Part shown: positions 43,767 through 54,939 of the stretch, piece by piece
Position numbering within the stretch: the stretch's first letter is position 1
Layout: each line of letters begins with the position of its first letter
Origin: Benincasa hispida
Lineage: Eukaryota; Streptophyta; Magnoliopsida; Cucurbitales; Cucurbitaceae
Assembly: GCF_009727055.1 (NCBI RefSeq)
Contig: NW_024063731.1
Span: forward strand, 1 to 64,000
Length of the DNA stretch: 64,000 nt
Reading direction: 5' to 3'
Position numbers and translations under genes: made by a program
Notes under the pieces: generated by a model
Seen by the model: only the letters and a program-made list of their open reading frames with translations
Told to the model about the DNA's origin: nothing
The model's database searches: none

Positions 43767-45829
43767 TGAAGATCAGACATGAGGATTTCTATGAGCAGTG
43801 AAATGATCATTCCAAATTCCATTCCATATTGAACATACACAATTACAATACAAGAAATGAAAATTAACAGGTCATATACAATACAAAACTACAGCATGTT
43901 TTACAATGAGATCAAGAGAGAAAATATCATACCTTTGAAGACTTATTCTTCAAACTCCATCGATAATGGACGTTGGTTCAGTCTCCAAGACAGCAATACA
44001 CGAATGCTCGAACATAACGATCACAAACAACCACCACACGAATAGCGCGAATACACAATGAACTGCCTCTAAAACCTCAAATTCAATCCAGTTGAGTGAG
44101 GACACCACCACAATGGCTACCTTTGTATTCTCAGTGTGAAAATCTAGAAGTGTGGGCTCTGTGTGGACTTGGTTAGAGGAAGAGACCGGAGGAACAATAA
44201 TCGTGTAGACGATTGAGTAAGTGGGAGATGAGAAGTTTCTATCGTATAGACGAATGCTCAATCGTGTAGAAGATGACAACCTATTGTATAGATAATACCC
44301 TACGATCGTTTAGCTATGACCAATTGAGTGAACTATCGTATAGTAACACTCCACGGTCGTTTAGTCTCTCTACCAGCTATCGTTTAGTGAAAAAGTTCCA
44401 CTTGATAGTTTTTCCGTGAGTTCCTTTCCAAATTAAGCAACTCTTCTAAATTTAGGAAAATATTTTTCCTTTTATCTCACGATTACCATAAAACCACCAA
44501 TAATCTCCACTCAATTAGTTATTAGAGAAAAAGAGATAATTATGCAATAATTAATATTATTATAAATATATATGATAACCAACTTACCATGTTATATTTA
44601 TAACCTATAGTTTTAATATTTCATCTCATGAAATATATAAACCATAGTTCTTTTTCTATTATATGGTACTTAATGTAAATCTCATTTACATTAATCCTCC
44701 ACTTGATGTATCTCATACATCACACCAATCATATCATATATAATCAAATTTTCTCTTGTCAATTTGAACATTGAATCAACTCCAAGAACTGATTCTCAAA
44801 TTGAATCCATTAATCTACCATGTGGACCTTATGGACCTGTAGCTTGAAGCTCCAACGGTACGTGAATAACTGACTAAACTCTTTAGTCAAAGGATCCACC
44901 AACCGTTAACTGTCGGGCACTATACTAAAGACCGACAGCTGCACTCTCGTTAATACAGATATATTTTGTGTCCATATCAACGAATCAATAGTACGATAAC
45001 CCTTCACAGCTTGCTCGTAAGTACAGCTGGGCCAATTTTCCATTATGCCCCTGTAGTTACTTCTAACTCCTTAAGTACCATTGATCCCTCTAATGAACAT
45101 AAATCATAGTCCTACCATGACTTAGTCATCTCTTCCAAAGAGAGAATGTGACTACTATGTTCAAGACCTGAAATCAGCCCTTAAGGGAATAATCTATCTA
45201 CTTACCCCTGCTTTGGGGAATGAGTGAATTTCATCTTGTGTAACTGAGTTCTCAGCTTCCAAATTAGACAAATCCTCAAAAAGGTAGGCTTGTTGAGTTG
45301 GCAATCTGGCCACTCTCACCCATACTAATCAAAAGACCGCCCTCGAAGACAAGAGTTCCCAAAACATCAGGATTAAGGTCATATCACCTATGGTCATTAG
45401 AGTGAAATGTAAGTCTGAAGTATTAACGGCGTATATAAAGAGACTATACATCTCGTGGTCCGGTCTTATACAAACTCTTTGTATAGGACACCCCCACTCG
45501 CATGTCTACACATGAATGGTTAGGATCAATATCTGTAGTAGTTCATAACACTTGTAAACCTCTACAAAAGCGGGTCGTATCCGTAGTGTCACCAAGGTCA
45601 GGTATCTCTCCTTAATCCTTATACTATAAACCTTTTTTATGTTATCACTTAGGGTATAATTCACTTGTATATCTCTTATACATGCATAAGTTTATATACA
45701 ATAACTATGGAGCTTCATTTATTGGATATGAGTAAATGCTAAAATAAAATAACTCTTATTTTATTCATAGTAATGTGTACAGATTACAAACTACGAGACT
45801 CCGGGAGAATTAGGATACCAATCCCATCA
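43767..45829 (-). mobile_element. 3' LTR of the nested copia element
   Basis: TGAAGATCAGACATGAGG (plus-strand left edge) to ATACCAATCCCATCA. It is homologous to 52244-54343. It contains three CGATCGTTTAG-like words at 44302-44390. Confidence 0.9.
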
Positions 45830-45845
45830 ATCTCCCACTTGTCCT
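45830..45845 (-). other. Polypurine tract of the nested copia element
   Basis: On the minus strand GGACAAGTGGGAGAT immediately precedes the 3' LTR start, the standard position for plus-strand priming. Confidence 0.8.
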
Positions 45846-45944
45846 AATGCCTCGAGAGATTGGTGTACAATACATGAATGATACAAGTACAATATACAAT
45901 AAATTAGGGCGTACTCTATACCCCAATATCATCTTCCACTTGCC

Positions 45945-46420
45945 CTAGACAAGATGCCGCATGTCCCATAGACTCAAACTCTTCAAATGACCCTCGAACA
46001 CTTTAGATATGAGAACCTTTGTAAATGGATCAGCGACATTATGCACCGACGCGATCTTCGTAACTATCATATCACCGCGATGCACAATCTCTCTAATCAA
46101 GTGGTATTTTCGTTCGATATCCTTGTCTCTACGATGATTCCGAGGTTTCTTCAAATTCGCCACATCCCCGTTGTTATCACAATAAAGAGTGATCGGAAAA
46201 TCCATATTTGAAACAACTTCTAAATTTGTAAGAAATTTCCTAAGCCAAACAGCCTTCTTAGCTGCTTCACCAGCGGCTACGTATTTAACTTCCATAGTGA
46301 AGTCCGCGATGCATCCTTGCTTGATGCTTCGCTACACTACAGCCCCTCCATTCAAAGTGAACACTAACCGCAATGTCGATTTACGAGAATCTCTATCAGT
46401 CTGAAAGTCAAAGTTTGTGT
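45945..46420 (-). pseudogene. Copia RNase H (nested element)
   Basis: A 116-codon frame (45945-46295) carries MEVKYVAAGEAAKKAVWLRK, TLYCDNNGDVANLKKPRNH, KDIERKYHLIREIVHRGDMI, ADPFTKVLISKVFEGHL. These are the C-terminal two thirds of a Ty1/copia RNase H, which removes template RNA during reverse transcription. The N-terminal portion is in other frames up to ~46420. Relative to the composite remnants at 1275 and 25430 it is clearly from a different but related family. The stop near the CVPC-type tail lies ~115 bp from the LTR, as usual. Confidence 0.9.
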
Positions 46421-46507
46421 ATCTTGTAAGGATCAAATCCTTCTCTCCATACATAAGTATGTAGTTCCTGATCTCCGAAGATACTTGAGGGTCGTCTTGA
46501 CTGCTGT

Positions 46508-47598
46508 CTAATGATCTAATCCTGGATTAGACTGATAACGACTGACAATCCCTATGGCGTAGCAAATTTCGGGTCTGGTATACAACATTGCATACATTAA
46601 GCTTCCAACAGTTGAAGCATACGGAATCCATCTCATCTTCTCAACCTTTTGAGGTGTCTTAGGGCATTGATCCTTAGACAATACGATTCCATGCCTAAAG
46701 GATAACAAACCCCTCTTGGAATCCTGCATCCTATACTTGATCAATATTTGATCGATGTACGATGCCTGAGACAAGGCTAAACTCTTATTCTTACGATCCT
46801 GAATAATCTGGATCCCTAGAATGTACTGCGCCTCACCCAAATCTTTAAGTTGGAACTGGGCGGATAGCCATTTCTTTATGTCAGTCAGAAACTCTACATC
46901 ATTCCCAATGGGTAGGTTATCATGCACATACAGTATCAGGAAAACTAATGAGCTGTTGATGATCTTTTTGTAAACACAAGGCTCATCAATGTTCTGATCA
47001 AAGTCAAACAATTTGACCGCACTATCAAATCTAATGTTCCACAGTCTAGATGCTTATTTCAACCCATAAATGGACCTATTAAGCTTGCAAACTCTTTACT
47101 CTTGATCTAGAACTATGAACCCCTCTTGTTGAGCCATGTAGATGGTCTCTTCAAGATGACCATTAAGAAAGGAATTCTTGACATCTATTTGCCATATCTC
47201 ATTATCATAAAATGCGGCTATGGACAGAAGTATAATGATAGACTTTAGCATGATAACAGGAGAGAAAGTTTCCTCATAGTCCACTATCTTGACTTGGGTA
47301 TAACCCTTTGCCACGAGTCTAGCCTTAAAGATTTGCACCTTTCCATCTACACCTCTTTTCACTTGTAGATCTACTTACACCATATATGTTTTACACCATC
47401 AGGCTGATCCACAAGTTCCCAGACTTTATTGAAGTACATAGACTCTATCTCCTGGTTCATGGCCTTGATCCACTCATCCCTATCAATATCCTCTATTGCT
47501 TGCTTAAAAGACAATGGATCCTCGACCCCGTCATGAGAAATGACATTCTGGGCTTCAGTCAAATCCATTAGCGTTTTGGTGGGTTCATAACCCTCCAA
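46508..47598 (-). pseudogene. Copia reverse transcriptase, broken, with altered catalytic box
   Basis: Three frames together give RVT_2. Positions 47371-47598 carry DEWIKAMNQEIESMYFNKVW. Positions 47096-47362 carry FKARLVAKGYTQVKIVDYEE, FSPVIMLKSI and DVKNSFLNGHLEE, with the first catalytic Asp region present. Positions 46508-47011 carry CVYKKI, LYVHDNLPIGND, LKDLGEAQYILGIQIIQDR and ASTVGSLMYAMLYTRPEICY. The family's YVDD catalytic motif reads YVHD here; the His codon (minus strand) is at 46922-46924. Stops between the segments make the protein non-functional even without this change. Confidence 0.95.
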
Positions 47599-48690
47599 CT
47601 ACGTTGAGGCAGTCTTAACTCTTGAGATGGTGGACTAGATGTACCGACCTCAACAACTCTTGTTGATCTGTCAGTCGAACCCATGTAGTGTTTCGGTGGG
47701 TTCATAACCCTCCCACAACGTCGAGGCAGTCTCAACTCTTGAGATGGTGGACTAGATGTACCGACCTTAACAACTCTTGTTGATCTATCAGTCTGTTCAA
47801 GAACTCTTGTTGAACCCTCAGTAGTCTCACTAGAAGTCTCACATAAAATAAGCTTACTTCGTGGTTTATGATCCCTGGTGTGGTCTTCAACCAAGAAGAT
47901 AACATTTGTAGAAACAAACAGTTTGTTCTCACTCAGATCATAGAAGTATCCACCCTTTGTTTCCCTAGGGTAGCCTACAAAGAGGCAAACTTTCGAATGC
48001 GGTTCCAATTTCTTCAGGATAGTCATAAGGACGTGGGGCAGACACCCCAAATCCTTAAGTGGCGTAGACTACCTTTATGGCCTCTCCACAATTCAAAAGG
48101 TGTTTCATAAACACTTTTCGAGGGAATGTTGTTTATAATATAACATGCAGTCTCCACGCAAAACCCCAAAACAAGTCTGGAAAATGAGCATAACTCATCA
48201 TAGACCGAACCATGTCCAAAAAGGTTCTGTTTCTCCTTTCTGATATACCATTTTGCTAAGGTGTACCCGGAATTGAGAACTAAGACGTAATTCCATGTTC
48301 TATCATATAGTTTTTAAATTGAAAGTCCATATACACTCCACCACGATCAGACCGTAGTGTTTTTATCTTTTTACCTAACAAGTTGTCAACTTCAGCCTTA
48401 TACTCCTTAAACTTGAATAATCATCTATGAAAGAGATGAAATATAGAGATGAAATATTCATACCCACCTTGAGCCCTAACACTCATTAGATCACAGAGGT
48501 CTGAATGTACAAGCTCCAAGACTTCCTTGGCTCTATAAGATTTTCCAGTAAAAGGTCACTTGTCATCTTGACACACCGGCAAGGAGTTTTCTTCTAAATT
48601 ATTTAGAAGTCCACATTTCACCAACTACTCAATCCTATTGAGGTTTATGTGATCTAACCTTAGATGCCAAAGATGGGCATTTTCCATAGA
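47571..48690 (-). pseudogene. Copia integrase and pol linker, broken
   Basis: From the zinc-binding start (HLWHLRLDHINLNRIE, ~48628-48680) through the rve core (LVHSDLCD; TLRSDRGG near ~48350; NGISERRNRTFLDMVRSMM ~48200) many stops interrupt the frame. The last part is open (47568-48050): KVCLFVGYPRETKGGYFYDL and the KLFVSTNVIFLVEDH signature. The hydrophilic linker before reverse transcriptase follows. The linker contains a ~118-bp tandem duplication (47573-47810). Integrase would insert the cDNA and create 5-bp target duplications such as the GGATG seen here. Confidence 0.9.
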
Positions 48691-49051
48691 AGAAACCTTT
48701 GGTCTTTTAGTTATTGTCACTGTATTAAATTATTAAACAAGGCTTTTATGACTATCGACCTTAGTACATACAAGTTATTTTCCATTGAACCAAAACCAAT
48801 CTCCATTCCATTCTTGAAACTAAACACTTTACTTTTAGAAAAAAAGATGGTATAATCTTGTTCAATGAGACAAGAAATCGAGATTAAGTTCCTCTTGATA
48901 TGAGGAACTACAAAACATTATCCAGTAACAGATAACGTTTCTTGTCCAAAAATAACTTCAGCCTGCCTACAGCAATAGCTAAAACAACCTCGCCAGTACC
49001 AACTCGAAGAGTCAACTCTCCATGTGGCAACGTTTGCCAAGAACTAAATCC

Positions 49052-49234
49052 TTAATAAGAGGAATTGACGTGATTAATAGCACCCGAATCAAGGATCCAG
49101 GCAGAATCATCATTCTCTACCAAACATGTCTCTAAGATCAATAAATCATATTTTCTATCTTTAAACATCCTCCTCATTTGGAAAGTAGTCGGATCAGTAT
49201 CATAACCTAAATATTCTCCAAGTTTAGAGAACAC
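49052..49234 (-). pseudogene. Copia aspartic protease N-terminal segment
   Basis: The frame ends with SAWILDSGAINHVNSSY, the copia protease start, in which D-S-G supplies the catalytic Asp. The usual reading is DSGATNHV, so Thr is replaced by Ile next to the active site. The remainder of the protease and the pre-integrase segment (48690-49050) are degenerate. Confidence 0.85.
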
Positions 49235-49745
49235 TTCTCGTCAATGAACTGTAACCGAGTCAGCAACATTTGCTTTCTCTTCCTGGAGATTAACTTGGAA
49301 ACTAACACTATTGATGTCTTTGTCATCCATCCCTCTGTGCTCGAAAGGTAAGAACTGGCGTTCAAATAGTTCTTGCAATGAGTTCGTGATCTTACATGCA
49401 ATGACCATGTTCTCAACCTTTTTGGCCAAAGCATCAGGTATTGTAGCCAATATGTGAATTCGAGCTAATGAATTAGCCTTCATCCACATCTCATATGCAT
49501 TACGAACACTTCGCAATGCATCAAGGGTCGGAACTTAAGGACACTCCTTAACCATGACAAACTCGAGGTCATTTACCAAGAAATACATTTTACAAGACTC
49601 TTTCCACTGTATGAAATCAGTCAAATTAGTGATATTTAATGGAAAATCATACATGTTGCTAAAAAAACAAACATATTGACCTACGTTAGTTTTTAAATAA
49701 ATACTCGTTGAAAAACATACAAAATCCAATATGGTTTAACAAAAC
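49235..49745 (-). pseudogene. Copia gag (nested element), broken
   Basis: The segments are 49535-49729 (LNITNLTDFIQWKESCKMYF, then LEFVMVKECP) and 49241-49516 (AYEMWMKANSLARIHILATI, KKVENMVIACKITNSLQELF). They correspond to the Ty1/copia UBN2-type capsid region, but shorter and frame-broken, and the zinc knuckle is not evident. A second frame, 49207-49434, overlaps the same stretch where an indel shifts reading. Confidence 0.75.
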
Positions 49746-52228
49746 TAACATGAACCTTGTGTGACATCGAGTTTTATAATGACGATCCAAAGGTTTGAGA
49801 CAAAAGCCGCCGAAGAGTGGTCAATTTATCCCTCCTCTGAATTGAGACATTCTCAACCAGCCATTACTACAAGAACAACTCTTGTTCCTATAATGACTAG
49901 CCACCATTGATTTGGTCAAGAAATCATTAACTTACTTAACAATTTCCCATAAGTGTGACCTGCTATTTTAGGCCCTAGAGTTCTGCCCCAAGCAGCCAAT
50001 CTGAAGGGAAAAAATCCGATTGGGGAAAAACTAAAGTGACCCTATCCATTTCTGGAGTTCACCTTGATATTGACCAACTGCACAAAATCCATCCGAAAGG
50101 GGACCTCACAAGGCGCCACGAGGGAGTGCAAGAATGATCTCACGGTGCGAACCAATAAAGAAGACCGTAGGACGTGTTGACACACACCCTTCACCCACTT
50201 ACTATAAACACTCTCTCCGTCCACCTTGATATTGACTCATGCAAACACCATCCAAAGGGGATGCTCCCATGGCACCACGAGGCCAAGCACAAATCTCATG
50301 GCGTGAACATTCAGGGAGAAACGTGAGTGGAATCATTGACATATCATATATATATCTTCCACCCACTGAGTAGTTTATAACCTAGGGTTTAGTTTATTTA
50401 GAAAAAGAAAAGACTAAACATTTTAATTAAATGACTTTTTAGGTTTGCTCAGGAGTAACTTTAATCTTGGATAATTGAACAACTTTTGATCATCATTCAT
50501 TAAACTCTTTAACGAAGTCTTTGATCAACTGTCGCATGGCTTGCAAAAAAATCTATCTAGTTCACCTTTCCAGGTAGGTTCCTAGATAGGGGTGTTTCTT
50601 TTCCGTCAGCTTAAGTACCCCAGCCTAGACAGAACCCGCCTTAGACAAAAGGTCCCTTATAGATAGATTTAATATAATTTTAATCTTTTATGGCAATCAA
50701 TTTAATCCTATTAAATTGATTTAAAAGATTAAACTAGGTTGCTAATGTCATTAGAACCTTGAACTTAGGTCTATCTCAATCCAATTTTAAAACTCTTTTA
50801 AAACATGAGTTCGTCTAAGTCTACATGCAACTCTTTCTTATCGATTTTAGTTCTAATTTCTATTATATCGATTATAACAGAAACAACCAAAACCAATCAC
50901 AATGCGAAGCAAACACATACTAGACATTCATAATGTTACAAGCCTAATTGTCATGCTCCATGTATTGTTCATTCATTGCTACTTTTATGTAACATTTATA
51001 CAAATAAGCAATGAACCAAGCACATATGATTCCATTCACCCTTATACTATAACGCTTATAATATAAAGTGATGCATGAATATGCTTACTGCACGCGTAAA
51101 TATAACTCTTATATTTCATGCATGTGCATGTTTTCTTGTAATTTCATCATGCCATATTACAACACTTATAATACATGATTCATGAATAATTGCACAACCT
51201 AAAGTGGGTTTCAAATCTATATGTCATACACCAATATAAACCACTTACATCTCATGTATATTAAACAAAAGTTGATGAACCGGGATAATTAACCTCAAAA
51301 TCCTCAAAATTAAAGCTAACTATTACAAATAGCAAAGAGTCATCGGTTCAAACAGGCAAACCAGGTCTTGAACCTCCCAGTCAAAGTTCGCGCCTCCACT
51401 GATCGTGTACCAAACTCGATTGATAGCCTACACGAAAGAGTAAACGCTTTACTCAATCGTTTACCTATGCTTCTAGAGTTAAACAATAGTTTAGCAACGA
51501 TCATATACCTTTTACTATGCGATGAAGCAAGAGGTACGTGATCGTGCAGCGCACAATGCATAACGTAAACCTTAAACGATCGTCTAAATGACAACAATGT
51601 GGTGAAGCACAATCGTCTAAACGATCGGTGAATGAACACCAAAGTATTATACCGCGTGATCGTGTAGTCAGTGACTATGCGATGAGGCATGCTAACTACA
51701 CAATCGTTTAGTGCGTGTGCCTTTTATTAAATGATGAGCATCAAATGCTCCCACTCGATCGTTTACCTCCAATGTCCACGCGATTGGACAACCAATGTTA
51801 CGCGATAGAGCAAACTAAACGATCATTTAGTAAATACTACACAATCGCGTAGAAAAATCTACACGATCGTTTAGCCAAATCCCAACGATCGTTTACCTGA
51901 GGCTACACGATACGACCAACTCTTGGTCTTCTTATTCGCTGAGAACTTCATCTCCATGCTTCAAAACTTAATCACGAACAACTCGACAAAGTTAAACACT
52001 TTGAATTACAAACTCGATTTCTTGTTAAATATACTAAAAAACATAGGGATCCTTACAAACTAATACTTTGTAATTTTAAAGAAAGATTTAAACAGAGACA
52101 ATTAAACCGTAAACATTCATCAACATCATCCACAAATGCATTTAATATTTAATCACAATGCAGAAAACCCACCAGGATCGTAAAAGAAGTCCAAAACAGA
52201 AGTGAAATTTGGAATATCAGAACAACCT
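49746..52228 (-). other. Long 5' leader of the nested copia element
   Basis: About 2.5 kb between PBS and gag contain no credible gene. Two features stand out: a diverged tandem duplication (50059-50222 and 50223-50370, unit ~150-165 bp, start TTCACCTTGATATTGAC) and a field of CGATCGTTTAG palindromes (51400-51900). Copia leaders normally hold packaging and dimerisation signals. Confidence 0.7.
51400..51900. repeat. CGATCGTTTAG palindrome field in copia leader
   Basis: Words include GATCGTGTAC (51401), TTAAACGATCGTCTAA (51572), CGATCGTTTACC (51756), CTAAACGATCATTTAG (51815-51830), ACGATCGTTTAG (51863) and AACGATCGTTTACC (51884). Spacing is irregular. Confidence 0.75.
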
Positions 52229-52241
52229 GGCTCTGATACCA
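52229..52241 (-). other. Primer binding site (initiator Met tRNA)
   Basis: On the minus strand TGGTATCAGAGCC lies two bases inside the 5' LTR end. It is complementary to the 3' end of plant initiator methionine tRNA, the usual copia primer. Confidence 0.9.
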
Positions 52242-52243
52242 AT

Positions 52244-54343
52244 TGAAAGAAATCAGACATGAGGATTTTCATGAGCAACGGAATGATCGTTCCAAATTCC
52301 ATTCCATACTGAACATATACAATTACAGTACAAGAAACGAAAACTAACAGGTCATGCACAATAAGAAATTACAACATGCTTTACAATTAGATCAAAGGAT
52401 AAAATATCCTACCTTTGAAGACTTATTCTTCAGACTCCCTCGATCACGAACACTCGTTTAGTCTCCAAGACAACAATACACGAACGCTCGAACACAAAAA
52501 CCNGATCACGAACACTCGTTTAGTCTCCAAGACAACAATACACGAACGCTCGAACACAAAAACCGCAACACAGCACGATCACCAACAACAAACACACTAA
52601 TAATGCGAGTACACAAAGAATGGCCTCCAAAACCTCAAACTCAGTTGAGTTGAGTGAGGACACCACAACAATGGCTACCTTGGCATTCTCGGTGTGAGAA
52701 TCGAGAAGTGTGGGCTCTGTGTGGAATTAGTTAGAGGAAGAGACCAGAGGAACAACAATCATGTAGACGATTGAGGAAATGGGAGACTATCGTATAGATA
52801 ATGGCCTACGATCGTTTAGCTATGACCAGCTGAGTGAATTATCGTATAGTAACATTCCACAATCGTTTAGTCTCTCTACAAGCTATCGTTTAGTGAAACA
52901 ATTCCACTTGATAGTCTTTCCATGAGTTCCTTTCCGAATTAAGCAACTCTTCTAAATTTAGGAAAATATTTTTTCTTTTATCTCACGGTTAACATAAAAC
53001 CACCAATAACCTCCTACTCAATTGGTTATTAGAGAAAAAAGAGATAATTATCCAATAATTAATATTATTATAAATATATATGATAAGCAACTTACCATAT
53101 TATATTTATAACCTATAGTTTTAATATTTCATCTCATGAAACAATAAACCATATTTCTTTTTCTATTTTATGGTACTTAATGTAAATCTCATTTATATTA
53201 ATCCCCTACTTGATGTATCTCATATATCGCACCAATTATATATAACTGAATTTCCTCTTGTCAATTTGAACATTTCAAATCAACCCCAAGAACTGATTCT
53301 CAACTTGAATTCATTAGGCTACCATGGGGACCTTATGGATTTGTAGCTTTAAGCTCCAACGTTACATGAATAACTGACTAAACTCTTTAGTCACGGAATT
53401 TAGTCACGGAATCTACCATCCGTTACCTGCCATGCACTCGACTAAAGACTGACAGCTGCACTGTTCTTACTATAGATATATTTTGTATCCATATCAACCA
53501 ATCAACAGTGTGATAACCCTTCTTAGATCGCTCGTAAGTATAATTGGGCCAATTTATCGTTATGCCCCTATAGTTACATCTAACTTCTTAAGTACCACTG
53601 ATCTCTCTAATGAACATAAGTCATAGTCCTATTATGACTTAGTTCTCTCTTCCAAAGAGAGGCTGTTACCGCTATGTTCAAGACCCGGAATCTGCCCTTA
53701 AGGGAGCAAACTATCTATTTACCCCGCCTTCGGGGAAGGAGTGAATTCCACCTCGTGTAATTGTATTCCCAATTCCCAAATCAGACAAATCCCCAAAAAG
53801 GTAGGCTTGTTCAGTCGGCAATTTGTCCACTCTTACCCATACTAATCAAAGGATCGTCCTCAAAGCAGAAGTTCCCAAAACACTCAGGATTAAGGTCATA
53901 TCACCTATGGTCGTTAAGGTGAAGTGTAAGTCTCAAGTATGAACGGCGTTATATAAAAAGACTATTCATCTCATGGTATGGTCTTATACAAACTCTTTGT
54001 ATAGGATACCCCCACTCGCATGTATCCACATGAATGGTCAGGATCAACCATCTGTAGTAGTTGACAACACTTGTAAACCTCTACAAAGCAGGTCGTATCC
54101 GTGTCACCAGGATATGGTATCCCTCCTTAATACTTATCCTGCAGAACTTTTTTGGTTATCACTTAAGGCATGATCCACTTTTATATCTCATATACATTCT
54201 TAGGTTTACATACAATAACCATAGAGCTTCGTTTATTGGATATGAGTAAATGCAAAAACAAAATAAGTCTTATTTTATTCATAACAATGTGTACAATTTA
54301 CAAACTACGAGACTCCGAGAGAATTAAGATACCAATCCCAACA
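52244..54343 (-). mobile_element. 5' LTR of the nested copia element (contains a 1-N gap)
   Basis: TGAAAGAAATCAGACATGAGG (plus-strand left edge, 52244-52264) to ATACCAATCCCAACA. It includes the assembly N at 52503 with a 61-bp exact duplication on both sides (52442-52502 and 52504-52564); the 3' LTR has only one copy. Without the artefact its length is close to the 2063-bp 3' LTR. Confidence 0.9.
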
Positions 54344-54348
54344 GGATG

Positions 54349-54813
54349 AAGTCAAAAGAATGACTTTGGTGGCTTAAATGGCGTAAGTAATGTTATTACT
54401 TTTGTAGACTTTAGTTCTGACATTTCTTTACAATTTAGGTCGTCTATATTTATGTTATAAATTTTTTGTATGTACTTGCACTCATCCTTTTTTATCCAAA
54501 GGAAAGTTTACAATACATTTTTGTAGACCCATCTCTCATTTCTTTTGGACATAACTCTCAAGAAGTTAAAACTCGAAACCTGTGTAATAGACTAATAGTC
54601 TCAGAGGCAAACTAAATAGTTCTTGCTCCTTTTAATCCTGGATGAGCCAAATGATGTATTTTTTTTTTTATCAGTTTTAATTTTGTAGTCAACAAACTTC
54701 CATTAGCAATAAAAATACTAATTATATTTTATTAATTAGTGGTCATTGCGCACTAGTGCATAAGGATTACTCCATTCTTATTTACTGATTTTTTTCACTA
54801 ACGTCCTCTACAA
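54349..54813 (+). other. CACTA internal sequence, noncoding
   Basis: It continues the CACTA element after the copia insertion. No protein homology is recognisable. A pyrimidine-rich stretch ending CTCTACAAG at ~54813 may be an intron acceptor before the next coding stretch. Confidence 0.4.
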
Positions 54814-54900
54814 GTTGGGAGCACCGAATGTGGTTACTACGTCATGAGGTATATGATGGATATTATGACAAAAGAAACATTGTCATCTAAGATTTGGTAT
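54814..54900 (+). pseudogene. Ulp1-like (C48) cysteine protease C-terminal fragment of CACTA element
   Basis: The frame reads QVGSTECGYYVMRYMMDIMT. The Q-x5-CGYYV pattern is the end of the Ulp1/SENP-type peptidase C48 active site, with the oxyanion-hole Gln and catalytic Cys. Many plant CACTA and Mutator-like elements carry such a domain, and the consensus there reads ECGYYVMRYM. The N-terminal part with catalytic His and Asp is not visible upstream. The frame ends at a stop about 40 codons on (after 54930), so only the tail remains. Confidence 0.7.
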
Positions 54901-54939
54901 GTTATCATTATTTTGACATTTCAAATAGCGTAGGAAAAA

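Larger units (their letters stand above)
43767..54343 (-). mobile_element. Complete but decayed Ty1/copia retrotransposon (10.6 kb)
   Basis: The minus-strand order is 5' LTR (52244-54343), PBS (52229-52241), leader, gag, protease, integrase, reverse transcriptase, RNase H, polypurine tract and 3' LTR (43767-45829). A 5-bp GGATG duplication flanks it. The copia order (integrase before reverse transcriptase) is clear. All coding segments carry stops or frameshifts. By eye the two LTRs differ at about 25 of the first ~185 aligned bases, so the insertion is old. It is nested inside a CACTA element. Confidence 0.95.

Noticed and set aside
44302..44390. Origin- or DnaA-type binding cluster from CGATCG words
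   Set aside because: The words belong to copia LTR and leader repeats in a plant nuclear genome; no replication-origin context supports it.
49863..49880. Second CACTA terminus (ATTACTACAAGAA)
   Set aside because: It lies inside the copia leader, lacks the initial C and subterminal repeats, and there is no break in copia sequence.
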